Shown piece by piece: positions 44,397 to 46,489 of a DNA stretch of 46,489 nucleotides. Made by a program: the position numbers and the translations under genes. Position 1 is the first letter of the stretch. Each line of letters starts with the position of its first letter. The notes under the pieces were generated by a model, which worked only from the letters and a program-made list of their open reading frames with translations, did no database searches and was not told where the DNA came from. Source of the DNA: Corynebacterium sp. (GTDB taxonomy: Bacteria > Actinomycetota > Actinomycetes > Mycobacteriales > Mycobacteriaceae); contig JAUMZY010000015.1 in assembly GCA_030527885.1 (NCBI GenBank), forward strand, positions 1-46,489. Reading direction: 5' to 3'.

Positions 44397-45546
44397 CTGC
44401 AGCTTTACGACGACCCCGCACCCCGATCAGACAGATCACCACCAGGACCAGCACCCCTAGCACCCACATTGCCCGCGGCACCGCGGCGGTGTGGGTTTTT
44501 GCTTGCGTGGGTACAGGTGGCGTGTGCACCGGCGGTGGGGATTCTGCCACATACCGAACCGTCCGGTTGATATCCACAGTGCCATTGCTGGGATCAACGC
44601 TGGCGAAAAGCATCTCCCGGATCTGCGCGGCCGTGGCGGTGGGATGCCGCTGCCGCAACAACGCCACCGTGCCCGTCACCACGGGGGCGGCGAAGCTCGT
44701 TCCAATGAACGGCGTCACAGTCTGATTCTGCATGGTGCCATTGATGATCCCCGGGCCGTTGGGGCTGAGTGCGGCATGAACCAGGCCCGGCGCGCTGACT
44801 GTGGGCTTGGGGGAGATGAGGGAATAATCCGTGGGGTGGTAAGAATCTTCCGTGGCGGTCACGCCGATCACAGTGCCGTGGTGGGCGGGGTATACGATGG
44901 ATCCTTGTTGGCAGTGGGTGCTTAGGTTGCCGGCAGCGGCAACGATGATAACCCCTTGGGTTTCTGCCCGCTGTAGTGCGGCATCGAACGCTTGTGTGTC
45001 CGGTGGGAGGGTTCCGGGCGGCAGGCAGGACACCACGGAAACGTTAATCACCTGCACGTTTTTATCCAGGGCGGTGTTGATGGCGGTGGTGAGGGTGGCG
45101 AGGGTGCCGCCTGGCGTGTTGGTTTTTCTGCTTTTGGTGCTGGTTTGCCGAATGGACACCAAGGCCACATCGGGGGCCACCCCGACGATGCCGTCGCCGG
45201 TGTCGCGGGCTGCGATGATGCCCGCCACGATGGTGCCGTGTGCATCACAGTCCATGGTGCCGCTGGTGTCGTCGACAAGGTCGCCGCCGTCTTTTACTGG
45301 TGGTAGGCGGGGGTGTGGGGCCACACCAGTATCAATGATGCCCACGGTTACGCCTAGGCCTGTGGCGAATTGGTGGGCCGCCCGATACTGGTCGGCATTG
45401 GCTGCTTGGTGGTGAATCTGCTCGGGTAGAGCGGTAGCTGTTTCGGCGCATGCGGGTTTTGGTGCTGCTGGTTGGGCTGCGCAGGGGGTGGTGTGGCTGA
45501 GGAGGATGCAGAGGAGGAAGGCGTGCAGGGGGCGTCGAAAAGTCAT
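44389..45546 (-). CDS. mycP: type VII secretion-associated serine protease, mycosin
   Basis: 385 residues from ATG 45546. Signal peptide to about Ala24, then a subtilisin-type domain with Asp72 (GIIDTGV), His103 (DAHGT), Asn207 (AAAGN) and Ser284 (GTSFAAP), a Pro-rich stalk and a C-terminal membrane helix (MWVLGVLVLVVICLIGV). Mycosins stabilise the ESX complex and can cleave substrates outside the membrane. The start overlaps the eccD stop (ATGA), so it is translated with eccD. The open frame further upstream is in eccD coding sequence and was ignored. The start region contains GTCGAAAAGT on the plus strand. Confidence 0.9.
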   Translation of the reverse strand: MTFRRPLHAFLLCILLSHTTPCAAQPAAPKPACAETATALPEQIHHQAANADQYRAAHQFATGLGVTVGIIDTGVAPHPRLPPVKDGGDLVDDTSGTMDCDAHGTIVAGIIAARDTGDGIVGVAPDVALVSIRQTSTKSRKTNTPGGTLATLTTAINTALDKNVQVINVSVVSCLPPGTLPPDTQAFDAALQRAETQGVIIVAAAGNLSTHCQQGSIVYPAHHGTVIGVTATEDSYHPTDYSLISPKPTVSAPGLVHAALSPNGPGIINGTMQNQTVTPFIGTSFAAPVVTGTVALLRQRHPTATAAQIREMLFASVDPSNGTVDINRTVRYVAESPPPVHTPPVPTQAKTHTAAVPRAMWVLGVLVLVVICLIGVRGRRKAAAT

Positions 45547-46489
45547 AATGCCAGCCCCCGCAGTAGGGTAAACAGTCCAACGATGTGCAGGGCGAGGGGT
45601 AGGCAGGCCGCGATGCTGAGCACTTCCGCCCGTTCGATCCACACGACGGTGGTGGGCTCTAGGTTGGTGAGGTGCGGCGCCCAACCGGGGGCGGTGGCGG
45701 CGGCGCTGACCACCAGGAATGCCAGAATGATGACGGCCACATGGGTGCCGGGGGCGGTGGCGACGAGTGCCGTGCCGCCCGCGGCCGCCAGCGCTGGTAG
45801 CCATAACGCCCAGGTGCTCAACCAGCCGTGATGCCGTTGCGCGTGCAGCATGAAACTGAGGCACAAGCAGACGGCCAGCGCGAAACTGAAATGCCGCTGC
45901 GGCGCCCACGCGCACACCACCAGGATGGCCGGGACCAGGGCGCACCCCAACCCCAGCACGATGCCTTCCAGCACGGCGTGTGCCACTTGGGCTTGGCGCG
46001 GCACATCATCCATGTTGGTGTCTGATACGGATAAGTCCTGCCCGGAGGTCGGCAGCACGGGAATTTGCACACGCGCAATTTTTATCGATAACAATGGCGA
46101 AAACGCCACCGCGCATGCGCCCACCGCCACCACCAACGCCAGCGCATTAACCAACCAGGACCACGTGGGATCCGTCGGCGCGGTTGCCGGTGGATAGTAG
46201 AAACACGCCCCGATGGACATGATAATGACGCAGCTGGCAGCGGTGATTAGTGCACTCATCATGCGGATGCTTGGGGCGATGAACTGGCACACGATGGCAC
46301 TAACGATCATGACCAAGCCGGCGCATACGCACGCCAACGCCCACAGCCGCGCAAACTCCCTATCGCTCATATGTGCGGTAATCGGGGTGGTGTGTGGATC
46401 CACCACCACCAACAACACCAGTACCCCCAACCCCACCACAACCATCGGAACCAGCAACACGGCGCGCGTCCACACCAACACCCCCACCG
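45543..46489 (-). CDS. eccD: type VII secretion protein EccD, C-terminal part
   Basis: The gene is cut by the window end. The visible 314 residues contain nine or ten hydrophobic helices (MGVLVWTRAVLLVPMVVVGL through the C-terminal AEVLSIAACLPLALHIVGLF), fitting the 11-helix channel part of EccD. The ubiquitin-like N-terminal domain would lie beyond the window. A loop of about 30 residues (SDTNMDDVPRQAQVAHAVLEG) connects two helix groups. The gene is followed directly by mycP with a 4-base overlap. EccC and the secreted Esx proteins are not in the window. Confidence 0.8.
   Translation of the reverse strand, partial: VGVLVWTRAVLLVPMVVVGLGVLVLLVVVDPHTTPITAHMSDREFARLWALACVCAGLVMIVSAIVCQFIAPSIRMMSALITAASCVIIMSIGACFYYPPATAPTDPTWSWLVNALALVVAVGACAVAFSPLLSIKIARVQIPVLPTSGQDLSVSDTNMDDVPRQAQVAHAVLEGIVLGLGCALVPAILVVCAWAPQRHFSFALAVCLCLSFMLHAQRHHGWLSTWALWLPALAAAGGTALVATAPGTHVAVIILAFLVVSAAATAPGWAPHLTNLEPTTVVWIERAEVLSIAACLPLALHIVGLFTLLRGLAL

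Noticed and set aside
45534-45543. GTCGAAAAGT as a further copy of the 10-bp word
   Set aside because: The last base differs, and the site encodes the mycP N-terminus (MTFRR), so it was not counted with the exact copies.

Overview
The window looks like chromosomal DNA of a Corynebacterium, most like the C. diphtheriae complex or near relatives. The evidence is gene content and order. The ribosomal spc/alpha genes (rpsH-rplF-rplR-rpsE-rpmD-rplO, secY-adk-map, infA-rpsM-rpsK-rpsD-rpoA-rplQ-truA) lead into an ESX-4-like type VII secretion locus (eccB, mycP, eccD). There is also a ChtC/CirA-type haem-surface locus, there are DtxR-like operators, and many -10 boxes fit TANANT. No species is assigned.

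Layout. 1-3555: tandem array of a two-gene membrane module: a CPBP-fold protein lacking its catalytic residues, followed by a small bitopic protein. Copies are progressively broken (fusion, nonsense codon, lost start). 3551-6817: thiamine salvage operon (TPP riboswitch, thiM, thiE-thiD-tenA fusion), flanked by a ~55-bp direct repeat that duplicates the 3' end of tenA. 6832-11870: minus-strand operon for an HtaA-domain surface protein and two smaller paralogous surface proteins, with a DtxR-like operator upstream. 12086-15050: ribosomal operon rpsH to rplO.

15172-25796: accessory block between rplO and secY, genes that are adjacent in the usual bacterial order. It holds five paralogous TPR genes, each with a TANANT -10 box ending 6-7 bases before its ATG (leaderless transcripts expected). 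Among them lies a secreted bulb-lectin/CHAP hydrolase gene with an in-frame amber codon and a frameshift. 26044-27255: secreted sialidase-like protein that has lost the catalytic arginine motif. 27256-28480: gene-poor stretch with a DtxR-like box. 28481-32725: secY, adk, a truncated IS3-type ORF, map and a decayed second map copy. 32894-33677: leaderless L,D-transpeptidase gene. 33901-37483: infA to rplQ. 37515-38787: small secreted protein and an unknown protein behind two DtxR-like boxes. 38840-46489: truA, a large polytopic membrane protein, eccB, a PGPGW protein, mycP and the 3' part of eccD.

How genes work together. ThiM and TenA salvage thiazole and pyrimidine precursors, ThiD and ThiE turn them into thiamine phosphate, and the riboswitch senses the end product. 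The three surface proteins probably capture haem under iron control. EccB, EccD and MycP are parts of one secretion machine. The function of the TPR cluster is unknown. Two genome-level signals cut across gene boundaries: a 10-bp word GTCGA(A/C)AAGC with 16 exact copies, many of them intergenic, and kilobase patches in which synonymous-site C/G preference flips, even inside single genes such as eccB.
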